Shown: in pieces, positions 24,550-39,866 of the stretch
How the letters are laid out: each line of letters starts with the position of its first letter
How positions within the stretch are numbered: the first letter of the stretch is position 1
Source: Saturnia japonica
Taxonomy: Eukaryota > Arthropoda > Insecta > Lepidoptera > Saturniidae
Assembly (NCBI GenBank): GCA_033032175.1
Contig: CM065325.1
Coordinates: 15,900,930 to 15,964,929 of the forward strand
DNA: 64,000 bases
Direction of reading: 5' to 3'
Position numbers and translations under genes: made by a program
Notes under the pieces: generated by a model
The model's database searches: none
What the model saw: only the letters and a program-made list of their open reading frames with translations
Told to the model about the DNA's origin: nothing

Positions 24550-24961
24550 GGTCCTTACATATGAAATTGGCGTTTTATATGGAAAAAGTAAAAATATTAT
24601 GAAATGATACATTTAATGAACCGAAGTATGTACCATTATTATCTATGCACTTTCATTTTGTAGGTATGTAGTTCATTTATTTCATTGCTGAAAAAATGCA
24701 TTGCTTTGAAGGCGGTTTGGATAGCCTGATCTGTATTGAATCTTCTTCCTTGCAAGAAATTGTCTAAATTCCGAAAAAAAAGTGGTAATGTGGCATGATC
24801 TGGAGAGTATTGTGGTGTCGGAGACATTCTAACAGCAGTTCCTCTAATCTAGCGTCCGTCTGTCGTGAAGTATGGTGTCTTGTGTTATCCTGAAGCAGCA
24901 GTGGGCTAGAGAGATTGACCACTGTCGGCTGTTTAACGGCTAGCTTTTCTATCATGGTTTG
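24550..24961 (-). mobile_element. mariner, left half of the copy split by the BEL array
   Basis: It begins at TA (24548-24549) with GGTCCTTACATATGAAATT and stops at the BEL LTR start. Minus-strand frames carry transposase C-terminal pieces: PLLLQDNTRHH with the second Asp, then RNLDNFLQGRRFN, with frame breaks. The missing right half resumes at 46363 after the array, sharing the duplicated GTTTG. Confidence 0.9.
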
Positions 24962-25057
24962 TGTGCGGGTTATCAAGTGACCAGACGATAGCTCTGGTCT
25001 ATACTAACGGACTATTGATTCCGTGGTTTCCGCACTTTGAAAACTATTACTGGATTG

Positions 25058-26100
25058 TGTTATGATTATAATTTAATTTAGGATAGTTATGTATAATTTT
25101 CCAGCATACCTTACAATTTTCAAATAATATGGTTTTACAATTTATTAGTACACAATTTAAATGTCCATAACTGAGACGTTCTTCTTGCTCCGACAGCTCA
25201 GCGTAGAGATCCTTGCCTAGGATCTAGAATAGAAGTCAGCACGGTGTAGGCCGTATCAGGATACACTGCTCAAGCAGACGACGCAGCACCAAATATCTTA
25301 TCTATTGTGATTTCCTCATATGTAAAAGGAAAAGTTATTATTTGTATTATAAATACAAAATCCAGGTGATCCTTTCCCGGTAGTGTTCTTTCAATGTTCA
25401 GTAGGTATTTGTCGTTTTGACAAAGGGTATTTCACCCATATTAATATTAAAATTATAAATTATAACAATTAAAATAACTTTTCTATATAAATATGTTATA
25501 AAATAAACTATCTTTTCGACTCCCAGGTCTGTTGTACAATAATTTGGTTTCTATTAATACATTTGATAAATATTATATAAACGTTACTAAGATTCAAAAG
25601 TCTGCCGTACAATGAATTCCATGATCAGATCGGTCCTGAAAAATCTGTCATACTCTCTGTTCTAATTTTCTCTTTTGTTTGAATTCAAAATTTCATCTTA
25701 CTAGACTTTTCTCATTTTAAAAATTCAAAATAAATCTAATCATAGATTTATTTTGCTAAACTAGAACCTGGATAGAATATTTGTCTATACCTGAGAAATT
25801 CCTAACTGCGCATGCTCTATTACTATCAAAGAATTATCAATGACAGAGATTGTCATAATATTGCAATGTAAACAATACGAACCTAAAATATTAACAAAGC
25901 TGTTATTAAACCAAAATTATCAAGTTATAAATTATCTAAACGCATCAATACATAAACCTATCATTAATTGGTATCCTGGAAATAAAAGAATAGGTACACC
26001 AAAACAATAATAAGGTAAATCAAATGAACTTATGATGAATAATATAAAGTAGATATTAAATAAGATAAATAAGATTATCTTCCAGATAAATAATATAACA
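25058..26100. mobile_element. solo LTR of another retrotransposon nested in BEL LTR1
   Basis: The 1043-bp insert begins TGTTAT and ends ATAACA, inverted ends of LTR type, and is flanked by ATTG on both sides (25054-25057 and 26101-26104). The other three BEL LTRs have the uninterrupted site TGGATTGCCGAG. No coding sequence is visible inside. It could also be a very short non-autonomous LTR element, but I see no internal duplication. Confidence 0.82.
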
Positions 26101-26294
26101 ATTGCCGAGTAAAAATACGTCGATGACTATAAATTCAACTTTTATTGATCACTATTTACAATATTCACTTGTTACTATCTACTTGCTGACAATGTCTTTA
26201 TCACTATTTATTTTCTTGCTGACTTCTTGAGAACGGATGCACTTGTCGCTATGTTGTTTCTTGCAGACTTCTTAAGAATGACTGAATTGGTACC

Positions 26295-27198
26295 TTTTTT
26301 TTGAACTGACAGCCGCGAAAGTTTGTGACGACCCGCACGAGGGTGCCAGAGTGGCCGAACCTCGGCTCGGGCGGTCGTCGCGATCTAACTAATTCCCTAA
26401 TACTATGAGAATTCGAGCTAACTAATATATACTCATATGCACGTTCCCCTCCTCCTGGGAGGAAGGAGTGGACCATGCGTATGTGTATTTGATAATCGGA
26501 ATGGTTTTTCTACACTAACTAGCGCAATAGTCTAACTAGCGCAAAAAAAAGAAAAAAAAGGTCCCTTACAGAACCTATGTACCTGTGTGGTGTGCACGTG
26601 TATGTGTTCATACGTGTGTAATGTTGTGTGTGGGTAACTAAGTGTTGCACGTATAGTGTCACTTTGTATCGCGCGGGCGGCTGCCTGACCCAAGGGCTTC
26701 ACACCGAGGAACGGACCTAGGCTTGGGTTGCCGCTAGAGAGGGTGGACGTGACGGGTGTGCGGGAGCAAAGTTGACCGCCCGTCCTCTGCGGAGAGAACG
26801 ATGGTTACGCGGGCGTGGGCGGTGGCACGCTCTGTTTGGAGAGACGGTGTTGGCGTAGAACGCGTTAGCTTTTTCGGTTTGGTCGGGCGGGTCAGTGAAT
26901 ATATTACGCGGCCGGCGTTTTCTCCGGCAGGCGTTGGGGTCGGGAACATAAGAGGCTGCCGCTTTTATTAAGGGATTCGCGTGGTTCGACGCGGTGTCGA
27001 AATACGAGCGAGAAAGGTGTTTGGCATATGCATGTATCGAGGGAAGGTCTATATCTCTATGGAGATCCTCCATACGAACAAACCAGGGGGCACCGGTAAG
27101 GCGGTGAAGAAACTTGTTCTGGATGGCTTGTAAGCGTTCCCAGTTATAACTTGACATATGTGCGAACGCAACGCAGCTATATGTCATGATCGGACGGA
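26295..27198 (-). mobile_element. 5'-truncated Jockey-type LINE nested in BEL LTR1
   Basis: Flanked by an 11-bp duplication GAATTGGTACC (26284-26294 and 27199-27209). A run of T at 26295-26302 is the poly(A) tail on the minus strand. The other BEL LTRs carry the empty site. The 3' untranslated part is shared with a second copy at 50683-51166. Confidence 0.93.
26717..27198 (-). CDS. LINE ORF2 C-terminal fragment (Jockey clade)
   Basis: The frame enters from BEL LTR sequence and becomes LINE at LRPIMTYSCVAFAHMSS, exactly at the target duplication. It then reads LQAIQNKFLHRLTGAPWFVR and DIDLPSIHAY, the thumb and C-terminal region after the reverse transcriptase in Jockey-clade elements. About 160 codons remain, ending at a stop at 26717. 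It encodes no functional protein because the endonuclease and RT are missing. Confidence 0.85.
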
Positions 27199-27531
27199 GA
27201 ATTGGTACCGCGGAGCGCGGCCTTTTATGGCGCTCTACGGGGCGGCTAAGCGGGTCTTGTTGGAGGGGCGACAGTGCGGCGTGAGTACGAAGTCCCCTCC
27301 ATGGCAAAATGTGTTTCTTATTATCTATATCTCTATTGGTTATACAAAACTATATTCGTGTGTTGAAACTAAAAGGTTTTCTAATAATTTAACAATAACC
27401 TAAAAACAATACATATAAAGGCTATAAATATGATATAAACTAAACATATAGTGCGTCTCGCTCGCACTTGTGACGCGATCTTGCTCTTGTGGCAGGCCAC
27501 GCCTACTGCAGCGTTTGCGCTGTTTTCCTGC

Positions 27532-30162
27532 TCATTTCTCCCGCCGTACGTCGTCCGTTCCCGACGACGTAACTTCCAGCGGTGCAGGATTCTTGGCTTC
27601 TATTAAGATGATCTTTTTTGCGGGACGTTGCAGGATACCGTTCATGGTCGCGACATCCACTGTCCTTACTGTTCCATCGGGTCCGGGGTATGTGGCGCAG
27701 ATGCGTCCTCGGACCCACACGTTCCGAGGCAGGTTTCCGTCGACGATGAGTACTACGTCGTCCATTTTAAGCTCGGGCCCTCGTCCTCGTGGTTCCCGTC
27801 GGTTGCGCAGCTCGGGGAGGTATTCTTTAAGCCAGCGTGCCCAAAATACGTCCGCTAGTCGCTGTGAGCTGCGCCAGCTTTTTCGTAGGTCGAGATCTCT
27901 TTCGGCGAATTCTCCTGGTGTCCCGATGCGCCCGGAACCTCCCAAGAGGAAATGGTTTGGGGTTAGAGCCTCTGGATTTTCTGCGGTGACTGCAACGTGG
28001 GTGAGAGGTCGGCTGTTAACCGTATTCTCGGCCTCGAGAAGGAGGGTGTATAACACCTCCTCGGTAGGGTAGCGCTCGTGCAGTGTGGTTGCGAGCGTGG
28101 TCTTCACGGAGCGCACCATGCGCTCCCATGCGCCCCCCATGAATGGAGCGCCCGGCGGTATAAATCGCCAGTCAACTAAGTTTTTTGATGCTTCTTCTGC
28201 TGTTGCTTGGAAGATGGCACGTCGTAACTCCTTGTCTGCTCCATGTAAGTTCGTACCGTTGTCGGACCATAGCTGTACGGGAGTGCCGCGACGTGCTATC
28301 ATCCTTCTAAGCGCCATGATAGCGGAATCCGCGGTTAAGGATGCCGCTAATTCTAGATGGATGGCGCGTGTTGTCAGACACGTAAATATAGCTACGTATC
28401 TTTTCTGGTGACTTCTCCCGACCGTAATTGTGAGAGAGCCGAAGTAATCCAGTCCGGTAAATGAAAACGGCCTCTGGTGGTGTGCTAGTCTGCACGGTGG
28501 TAGGTCCCCGGTGGCTGGTTGGGGCGGAGTCGATGCTCTGATGCGGCATAATATACACCCCTTGATAATGTTTTTTACTGTCGGTCGCAGGCGGAGCACC
28601 CAGTGATGCTGGCGACATTCATTTACTGTGGTCTCGACTCCAGCGTGGTGTAGTTGTCGGTGCACGTAGTCGACCCATAGCCTAATGGCGCGGTCATTGC
28701 CGTCGACTATCAGGGGTCTTTTCAATGTTTCGGGTACTTCGACGATGGCTCCGATTCTATCCTTTAATCGGAGTTTATTTCCGTCCAGTACTATGCTCAG
28801 TGGGAACAGTCGGCTGTCTCGATGTATAGGCTTCCCTCTCCTGAGGGCGTCGAGTTCATCTTTGAAAGATTCCTGCTGCGATGTAAGAAGAATGAGTTCC
28901 TCGGCTCGCTTCAGGAGATTAGCAGTGAGCGGTCGATGCTTTATCTCGATGGTTTTAAGTTTGTTTCTTTGGACTCTCGGTGTCTCAGTCTTGGTTTTTT
29001 TCCATTCCGGATCAGAATCTTTGTTTTTCTTGAAGTTCACACTTTCCTTCGGTCGTCTGCATATATCGATGAATTGTAGTGTTCTTGCGGCAGCGCGTAG
29101 GTACCTTTCCCAACGCGAGAATCGAGCGACGTCCGGCAGGGCTTCGATAGACCGGGCGGAGGTTGAATTTGATATTGTGTATGTTTTTTCCTCCTTTGTA
29201 GCTATAGATGCCATCTCGATGTTGTCTGGCCAGTTTTCCGGTTCCTTCCAGAGGAAATCAGGGCCCCGGAACCACCGGTGATCTTGATCGAAGTGGTCCG
29301 GTGGGTTTCTTGTGGCGTCGTCCGCTACGTTTAATTTTGTAGGTATCCATCGCCATTCGTTGCTCTTTGAGTTGTCTTCTATAGCCGCGATGCGGTGCGC
29401 GACATAGGGTTTAAAAGCTCTTGCGCCCGCTTTTATCCATGCTAGTGTTGTTCGGCTGTCTGTCCAATATGTAGTGGATTGCGGTTGTGTCTCGTGCTCC
29501 TGTTTGATCGCGGCGGCCATGCGAGTTCCCAGTACCGCGGCTTGCAGTTCCAGTCGTGGTATTGATGTTAACTTCAACGGAGCGACTTTGGCTTTCGCGG
29601 CGATAAGGGTCACGTTGATCTGTCCGTCTTCTGTGGTTGTACGCCAGTATAGTGCGGTGGCATAGGCCGATTCACTTGCGTCGGTGAACACGTGTAGTTG
29701 TAGCGATGCTGAGGCGGTGAAGTTCTGGTAGCTCCTAGGTATTGATACTGCGTCAAGATGCTTTAGATGTGTCAGCCAGTTCGCCCAACTCGCAGCTAGG
29801 TCTGGCTCTAGTTGTTGATCCCAGGTTGTGCCGCGTCTCCAGACCTCTTGTAGTATCTGTTTAGCTCGGATGGTCACTGGAGAGGCTAACCCCAAAGGGT
29901 CAAACAGCGACATTACTAGTTGCAGTGCCTGCCTTTTCGTGGGTGTGTCACCTTGTAGTAGCGCCGGTGAAACTTTCGCCGTGTTTAGATTAAACGAAAG
30001 TTCGTCTTTGGATGGATCCCTTAACAAGCCTAGCACTCGTTCGGTGAGAGCGTTATCTTGTAGGTCAATTCGACGTTCTACTTCGCGTTCTCCGAGCGCC
30101 TTAAGTAGATCTAATGAGTTTGAAGTCCATTTTTCGAGTCTGAAGTGCGCACGTTTGTGTAT
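27532..30162 (-). pseudogene. BEL unit 1 Pol 3' part: end of RT, RNase H, integrase
   Basis: This frame directly continues the Gag-Pol frame after the TAA at 30163-30165. From its GTG at 30036 it has 834 codons: RNase H residues Asp 119 (FTDASES), Asp 192 (YWTDSRT) and Asp 239-240; integrase finger (RQLHHAGVETT, GCILC about 493-497); integrase core Asp 530 (LDYFG), Asp 592 (WSDNGTN) and Glu 638 (GGAWERM); and a C-terminal domain of the DUF5641 type (VFWARWLKEYLPEL). The stop TGA at 27532-27534 abuts the LTR. Confidence 0.92.
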
Positions 30163-33100
30163 TTAACGTACTTCTCTTGTAACTTTTATCGCCTTTTCTA
30201 TATTTTCAAAACTGTCGAGATAGTCATCCATATAGTGCTTTGTTCGGATGGCTTTCACCGCTTCGGGGTAATCTTGTTTGTACTGATCGGCGTTCTTGTT
30301 CATAGCATAAATAGCTGCGGCCGGAGAGCTTGATGCACCGAAAATTAGTGTCTTCATTCGGTACTGTTCCGGAGGTTCGTTGTCCCGACGGCTTCCTCGC
30401 CACAAGTACCGGAGGGCGTCTCGATCCTTTTCTCGGAGTTCTACCTGCATGAACATCTCCGAGATATCTGCGGTGACGGCTATGCGGTGTTGACGAAACC
30501 TCATTATAACTCCCGGTAGTGGTTGTAATAGATCTGGGCCTGTTAACAGCTGGCTGTTAAGCGATATACCTCCGGTTTTGGCGGCGGCGTCGTGTACTAC
30601 TCTGAGCTTCTTTGGTTTCGACGGATTGAGCACGGCGAAATGGGGTAAGTACCATATTCTAGAACCCGTCGGTGTCGGAGGGACTGGCTCGGCGTATCCT
30701 TTGGTTATTAGGGCCTCCATTTGTTCATGGTACCTCTTCTTGAGGTCGGGTTCTCGATCGAGCTTGTGTTCAATGTTGAGAAGTCTCTTCAAGGCGTTGT
30801 TGTAATTTTCCGGTAACGTAGCTTCCGGTGATTTCCACGGGAGCGCTGTCTGGATTCTGCCTCCCGGGGTTATTTTAGTGTTACTTTCGAAAATACGCAG
30901 GGCTTTTTCGTCTGGATCGCTGTTGGGCTTCTTTGGTTCTATGTAGAGGTTATCTTTCGCTATGAAATCCCTCATTATATCATCCAGGCGATCGTCGGTG
31001 TCAATGTGATTCTCGTAGTCGATTTTGCGTCCTAGTGTCCGGGTAGTGTTGCCATGTACGACCCATCCTAGTGGTGTTAGAGATGCCACTGGTTGGTTTC
31101 GTTTACCGGATCGTACTTCTGATGCCAACAGGAGGTGCCAGTTGTCCTGACCTATTAAGATCCTAGGTCTGGCATCTTGATGTTGTATGTATCGAGCGAC
31201 GTCATAGAGATGCTTGAGATTTATGACGGCCTCCTTGGGTATTCGCTGCGCTGCTAACTGTAGGTTGCTGACCGTGCGTGCTTGAATAGTTTCTTCGCGG
31301 TTGTTTGTACCGCGTGCTGTGAAACTAACTTTGCTTGATTTCATATCCATCCCGGAGCCGCCGTTGTAAGTCAAAATATGTAGCGGTTCGTCCGGTCCGG
31401 TGGCTCCGATTTGGTCGGCTAGGGCTGCGTCTATTAATGTGACTGTTGATCCGTCGTCTAGGAGGGCATGTGTATCCATCACTCCCGCCAGTCCAGATAC
31501 GCGCACGGGTATAATTTTCAAGTATGCGACTTGAGGCGACCACGCTGAATTGACTTTCTCGTCTGTTGATTCTGTTTCTTCTTTAGGTGGTTTGACGAAG
31601 TGAAGCATCTTGTTGTGCTTATAGACGCAACTATTTACGTCACACTTCCTAGAGCGACAGCTGTGTACCTTCGTGCGGTATCGTAGGCACCGAAAGCAAA
31701 GACGATGTTTCTTTGCTATATCCCATCGGGAATTTACGTTTGCTTCCTTGAACTTGTTGCAGTCCGCGATGTTGTGTCCCTGTCGCTTGCACAGGTGACA
31801 ATACTTGTTGCTTTGTTCTTCATGTACAGTATGTACCCGCTGTTGTCGACGTGCGTACGTGTCGGGTACTGGCCGGTCGGCGATATATTCGGGAGGCGCG
31901 AACGGGCTGCATAGATCGGCCTCTCGTCTTATGAAGTGAGTGAATTTCATAAGGTCGGGTTCGCCTCTTTGTTGCGTCGCCGCGAACTCGTACCACTGTC
32001 TTTTCAACGTTGGTGTTAGCTTCTCTATCATGTGTTTGGTTACTTCCGGGTTGTAGAGATAGTGAGCACAGTCGAGGGCTTGTAGTGTAGAAACAGCGTT
32101 TTCTACCCTCGTAGAAAAGGTACAAACTTCTCGCGATGATTCTGTGAGCCTAGGTAGTGTCCGTAGGCGTTCGAGTTTTGCAGAAGCTATGGATTCCGGA
32201 CGTCCGAAGCGCATCTCTAGGGTTTGTATAATTCTCGACGGGTCGGTACTTGTGTTTAGTGGGCCTAGTACGGCTTCCTTGGCGGTTCCTCGGAGGCTTC
32301 TTCTCAGCCGTGACATGTTATCAACTGCACTAAGTAGGTGCGCGGACTCGTAGTAAGCTGCTCTGAAGTTTAGCCACTCTTGACGTGACCCGTTGAAGAC
32401 TGGTAGTTCCGAGTTCCTAGGTTGTCGATTTTGTGCAGTTTGTACTGCATACATTATGCTCGATGCCAGTTCATGTAGATCGACACTCTGAGGTTGCTGT
32501 GTTACGACGGTGGCCATCGGAGTTGCACTAGTCTGTTGCTGTTGTACCGTCGGTTCGTTTGATCGCCACGGTGAGGTGACAAACTCTGTCTGAGGTGCGG
32601 TGCCGTAGAGGTGTTTACTGTTGACACCCGGCGGCAATGCTGCTGTTGTCTCTGTTGGCCGCGATCCGGTTATGATCGCAGGCTGTTCGATACCCGGCAG
32701 GGCTGCTGTTGGCTGCGATCCGGTTATGATCGCTGGCTGTTCGATACCCGGTAGGGCTGCTGAAGTATGCGGCAGCGGTGGTGCGGTAGTGGCTCCCGCC
32801 GGTCTAGTCACCTCGTTGCCCCAGGATACGGCAGCGATCACTGGAGTAGGTTCTATCGGCGGTTGGCCTGTTTCTGTTACTTCGGCTTGATCGATTGCAA
32901 TGAGCTGTGCTGTATTCAACCATGTGTGAATACGTTGAATATTGTTCACTCCTGTATCTGTTGACGATATGTCATCGTAATCTTCGTCTTCACTGTGCTC
33001 TGCTTCTATCTCCGCAAGCGCTGCATTGGCTAGTTGTAGCTTCAATTTCAATATTTTAGCCTTAGCTTTGGCTAAACGCAGTGACTTCGGAGCTTTGTTC

Positions 33101-33387
33101 TTCTTAGAATTTCTATCCGTTTGATGCGTTCGATTCCCGTGGCTGTTTGTAGATTTAACAACTTGCTGGTTGCTAGGCGGCGTTGCTTCTGCGACTGTCT
33201 GTTGATCGGACACGGTGGTGGTTTGTTCGGTCGACGTTGTTGCTGTTACGTAGGACGTGGTCATAGTGGTAGACGTTCCCGTAGTAAATTCTGTTGTTGA
33301 TTCCGTAGTGGCATCCGTGGTTCCTGTAGTCGAAGTAGTTGAGGCTGGTGGTATAGCCCGTCTTCCTGTTGATCTTGTTATAGGCAT
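30163..33387 (-). CDS. BEL unit 1 Gag, protease and RT up to a premature stop
   Basis: 1074 codons from ATG at 33387. The first 130 residues are Thr/Ser-rich then basic. Residues 210-245 hold two copies of an 18-residue repeat (ALPGIEQPAIITGS). A Gag domain of the DUF1759 type spans about 325-460 (PVFNGSRQEWLNFRAAYY). Zinc knuckles lie at 530-543 (CHLCKRQGHNIADC) and 564-577, the protease motif LLDDGSTVTLI at about 642-652, and RT from about 900 with ADISEMFMQV and the catalytic YMDD at about 1052-1055. A TAA then stops the frame within RT, about 20 residues after YMDD. The identical stop is in unit 3. Confidence 0.92.
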   Translation of the reverse strand: MPITRSTGRRAIPPASTTSTTGTTDATTESTTEFTTGTSTTMTTSYVTATTSTEQTTTVSDQQTVAEATPPSNQQVVKSTNSHGNRTHQTDRNSKKNKAPKSLRLAKAKAKILKLKLQLANAALAEIEAEHSEDEDYDDISSTDTGVNNIQRIHTWLNTAQLIAIDQAEVTETGQPPIEPTPVIAAVSWGNEVTRPAGATTAPPLPHTSAALPGIEQPAIITGSQPTAALPGIEQPAIITGSRPTETTAALPPGVNSKHLYGTAPQTEFVTSPWRSNEPTVQQQQTSATPMATVVTQQPQSVDLHELASSIMYAVQTAQNRQPRNSELPVFNGSRQEWLNFRAAYYESAHLLSAVDNMSRLRRSLRGTAKEAVLGPLNTSTDPSRIIQTLEMRFGRPESIASAKLERLRTLPRLTESSREVCTFSTRVENAVSTLQALDCAHYLYNPEVTKHMIEKLTPTLKRQWYEFAATQQRGEPDLMKFTHFIRREADLCSPFAPPEYIADRPVPDTYARRQQRVHTVHEEQSNKYCHLCKRQGHNIADCNKFKEANVNSRWDIAKKHRLCFRCLRYRTKVHSCRSRKCDVNSCVYKHNKMLHFVKPPKEETESTDEKVNSAWSPQVAYLKIIPVRVSGLAGVMDTHALLDDGSTVTLIDAALADQIGATGPDEPLHILTYNGGSGMDMKSSKVSFTARGTNNREETIQARTVSNLQLAAQRIPKEAVINLKHLYDVARYIQHQDARPRILIGQDNWHLLLASEVRSGKRNQPVASLTPLGWVVHGNTTRTLGRKIDYENHIDTDDRLDDIMRDFIAKDNLYIEPKKPNSDPDEKALRIFESNTKITPGGRIQTALPWKSPEATLPENYNNALKRLLNIEHKLDREPDLKKRYHEQMEALITKGYAEPVPPTPTGSRIWYLPHFAVLNPSKPKKLRVVHDAAAKTGGISLNSQLLTGPDLLQPLPGVIMRFRQHRIAVTADISEMFMQVELREKDRDALRYLWRGSRRDNEPPEQYRMKTLIFGASSSPAAAIYAMNKNADQYKQDYPEAVKAIRTKHYMDDYLDSFENIEKAIKVTREVR

Positions 33388-33446
33388 TGTAGAGCGGTTT
33401 CGATGTTGAATTTTTCACTATAATTCGACGATTCTTACTCGTAGAT

Positions 33447-33464
33447 CCGGCTAACGAAGGACCA
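33447..33464 (-). promoter_or_regulatory. BEL primer-binding site, tRNA-Tyr-like (unit 1)
   Basis: The plus strand reads CCGGCTAACGAAGGACCA, five bases from the LTR edge. Its last ten bases, CGAAGGACCA, equal the 3' end of tRNA-Tyr as I know it, and the CCGGCT before it also fits with two extra bases. The equivalent sites lie at about 38462-38479 and 45724-45741. Confidence 0.65.
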
Positions 33465-33469
33465 GACGA

Positions 33470-34074
33470 TGTGCGGGTTATCAAGTGACCAGACGATAGC
33501 TCTGGTCTATACTAACGGACTATTGATTCCGTGGTTTCCGCACTTTGAAAACTATTACTGGATTGCCGAGTAAAAATACATGGATGACTATAAATTCAAC
33601 TTTTGATCACTATTTACAATATTCACTTGTTACTATCTACTTGCTGACAATGTCTTTATCACTATTTATTTTCTTGCTGACTTCTTGAGAACGGATGCAC
33701 TTGTCGCTATGTTGTTTCTTGTCGACTTCTTGAGAATGACTGAATTGGTACCGCGGAGCGCGGCCTTTTATGGCGCTCGACGGGGCGACTAAGCGGGTCT
33801 TGTTTGATGGGCGACAGTGCGGCGTGAGTACGAAGTCCCCTCCATGGCAAAATGTGTTTCTTATTATCTTTATCTCTATTGGATATACAAAACTATATTC
33901 GTGTGTTGAAACTAAAAGGTTTTCTAATAATTTAACAATAACTTAAAAACAATACATATAAAGGCTATAAATATGATATATACTAAACATATAGTGCGTC
34001 TCGTTCGCACTTGTGACGCGATCTTGCTCTTCTGGCAGGCCACGCCTACTGCAGCGTTTGCGCTGTTTTCCTGC

Positions 34075-34077
<3 letters not shown>
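33470..34077 (-). repeat. BEL LTR2 (shared by units 1 and 2)
   Basis: It starts TGTGCGGGTTATC after the unit 1 leader and ends in GTTTTCCTGC next to the unit 2 pol stop. It has private changes compared with LTR3 and LTR4 (for example CTCTTCTGG for CTCTTGTGG and GATATATACT for GATATAAACT). Confidence 0.9.
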
Positions 34078-38402
<4,325 letters not shown>

Positions 38403-38484
38403 TGTAGAGCGGTTTCGATGTTGAATTTTTCACTATAATTCGACGATTCTTACTCGTAGATCCGGCTAACGAAGGACCAGACGA

Positions 38485-39101
38485 TGTGCGGGTTATCAAG
38501 TGACCAGACGATAGCTCTGGTCTATACTAACGGACTATTGATTCCGTGGTTTCCGCACTTTGAAAACTATTACTGGATTGCCGAGTAAAAATACATGGAT
38601 GACTATAAATTCAACTTTTGATCACTATTTACAATATTCACTTGTTACTATCTACTTGCTGACAATGTCTTTATCACTATTTATTTTCTTGCTGACTTCT
38701 TGAGAACGGATGCACTTGTCGCTATGTTGTTTCTTGTCGACTTCTTGAGAATGACTGAATTGGTACCGCGGAGCGCGGCCTTTTATGGCGCTCGACGGGG
38801 CGACTAAGCGGGTCTTGTTTGATGGGCGACAGTGCGGCGTGAGTACGAAGTCCCCTCCATGGCAAAATGTGTTTCATTATTATCTTTATCTCTATTGGAT
38901 ATACAAAACTATATTCGTGTGTTGAAACTAAAAGGTTTTCTAATAATTTAACAATAACTTAAAAACAATACATATAAAGGCTATAAATATGATATAAACT
39001 AAACATATAGTGCGTCTCGCTCGCACTTGTGACGCGATCTTGCTCTTGTGGCAGGCCACGCCTACTGCAGCGTTTGCGCTGTTTTCCTGCTATCCTGCAC
39101 A
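38485..39101 (-). repeat. BEL LTR3 followed by mariner sequence
   Basis: 617 bp from TGTGCGGG to ATCCTGCACA, with terminal inverted bases TGTGC and GCACA. It differs from LTR4 by an extra A (TTTCATTATTATC for TTTCTTATTATC) and little else. Unlike LTR1 and LTR2, its right edge does not run straight into pol but into a mariner fragment. Confidence 0.9.
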
Positions 39102-39866
39102 GTTTGTTTGTACTTGTTGATAATTAATATCTGCCATTGTCGTCTGGCCAGATCTTAGGAAGCTGTAGTTTATGACACCAGCACTGGTCCATCAAATACT
39201 CACCAGTACTTTTTTCTGAATTATCTTTCGCTTGGTACAGACTTTGGCCGGTTCTCCTGAGTTCAACCACTATGTTGAGCATTTTCGTTTATCGTAAAGG
39301 ATCTATTTTCTGTCAAAAGTAACAATACTATTCAAAATTCCGTCGTTATTATGACAGTGAAGTAATGTAACGCATCACTCAATGCGTTTTTGTTGGTGTG
39401 CTACATTCAATTCATGGAGTATCAATTTCTCGAGCTTTTCACTATTCCAATTTATTTCAAGTGAATTAAAATTATTTTATCACTCACAACCAAGCCTGCT
39501 GCTAACTCTGACGTGGTTTGCGATGGATCTGCTCCCACGGTCACCTTTAATTCTTCATTATCAACTAGGGTCTCCGGCCATCTACGGGGTTCGTTTCGTA
39601 GGTCAACATTTCCATAACGAAAACGTTGAAACCAAAATTATACCGTGCTTTCTTTTACAGTTGCTTCCCCATATACATCATGAATCCTTCGAGCTGTTTA
39701 TGCAGCGCTGATGCCACGGTGTGGAAACAAATGAATCACTAAATATGAAACACAAATACACGTGCCTAAATTTGAAATAAATTTGAATTTGGAACTCCTA
39801 ACCAATCGCCATATATTTGACATCAAAATGGCCAGTTCAACAAAACGCCAATTTCTTAAGTAAGGA
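39102..39866 (-). mobile_element. duplicate of the mariner right half, between LTR3 and BEL unit 3
   Basis: Practically the same sequence as 46363-47127. It breaks off inside the terminal repeat at TAAGGA and joins BEL pol at TTCTTGGC, with the four bases AGGA (39863-39866) common to both parents. It contains decayed transposase N-terminal sequence on the minus strand with no long frame. Confidence 0.9.

Larger units (their letters stand above)
24962..27534 (-). repeat. BEL LTR1 (3' LTR of unit 1), interrupted by two insertions
   Basis: LTR sequence occupies 24962-25057, 26101-26294 and 27199-27534; it is about 600 bp without insertions. It starts TGTGCGGGTTATC. It differs from LTR4 at about ten or more positions, more than the other LTRs differ among themselves. 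Confidence 0.88.

Noticed and set aside
26249..26476. 75-codon minus-strand frame crossing the LINE 3' end
   Set aside because: It spans the insertion junction between LINE and BEL LTR, so it cannot be an original gene.
27470..29281. Plus-strand frames of 60-200 codons over BEL pol (repeated at 34013-35300 and 39870-41558)
   Set aside because: They are antisense shadows of the BEL polyprotein, preserved because the copies are nearly identical; no motif and no independent signal.
39382..39711. 109-codon plus-strand frame, repeated at 46643-46972
   Set aside because: Antisense of the decayed mariner transposase; it appears twice only because the mariner half is duplicated.
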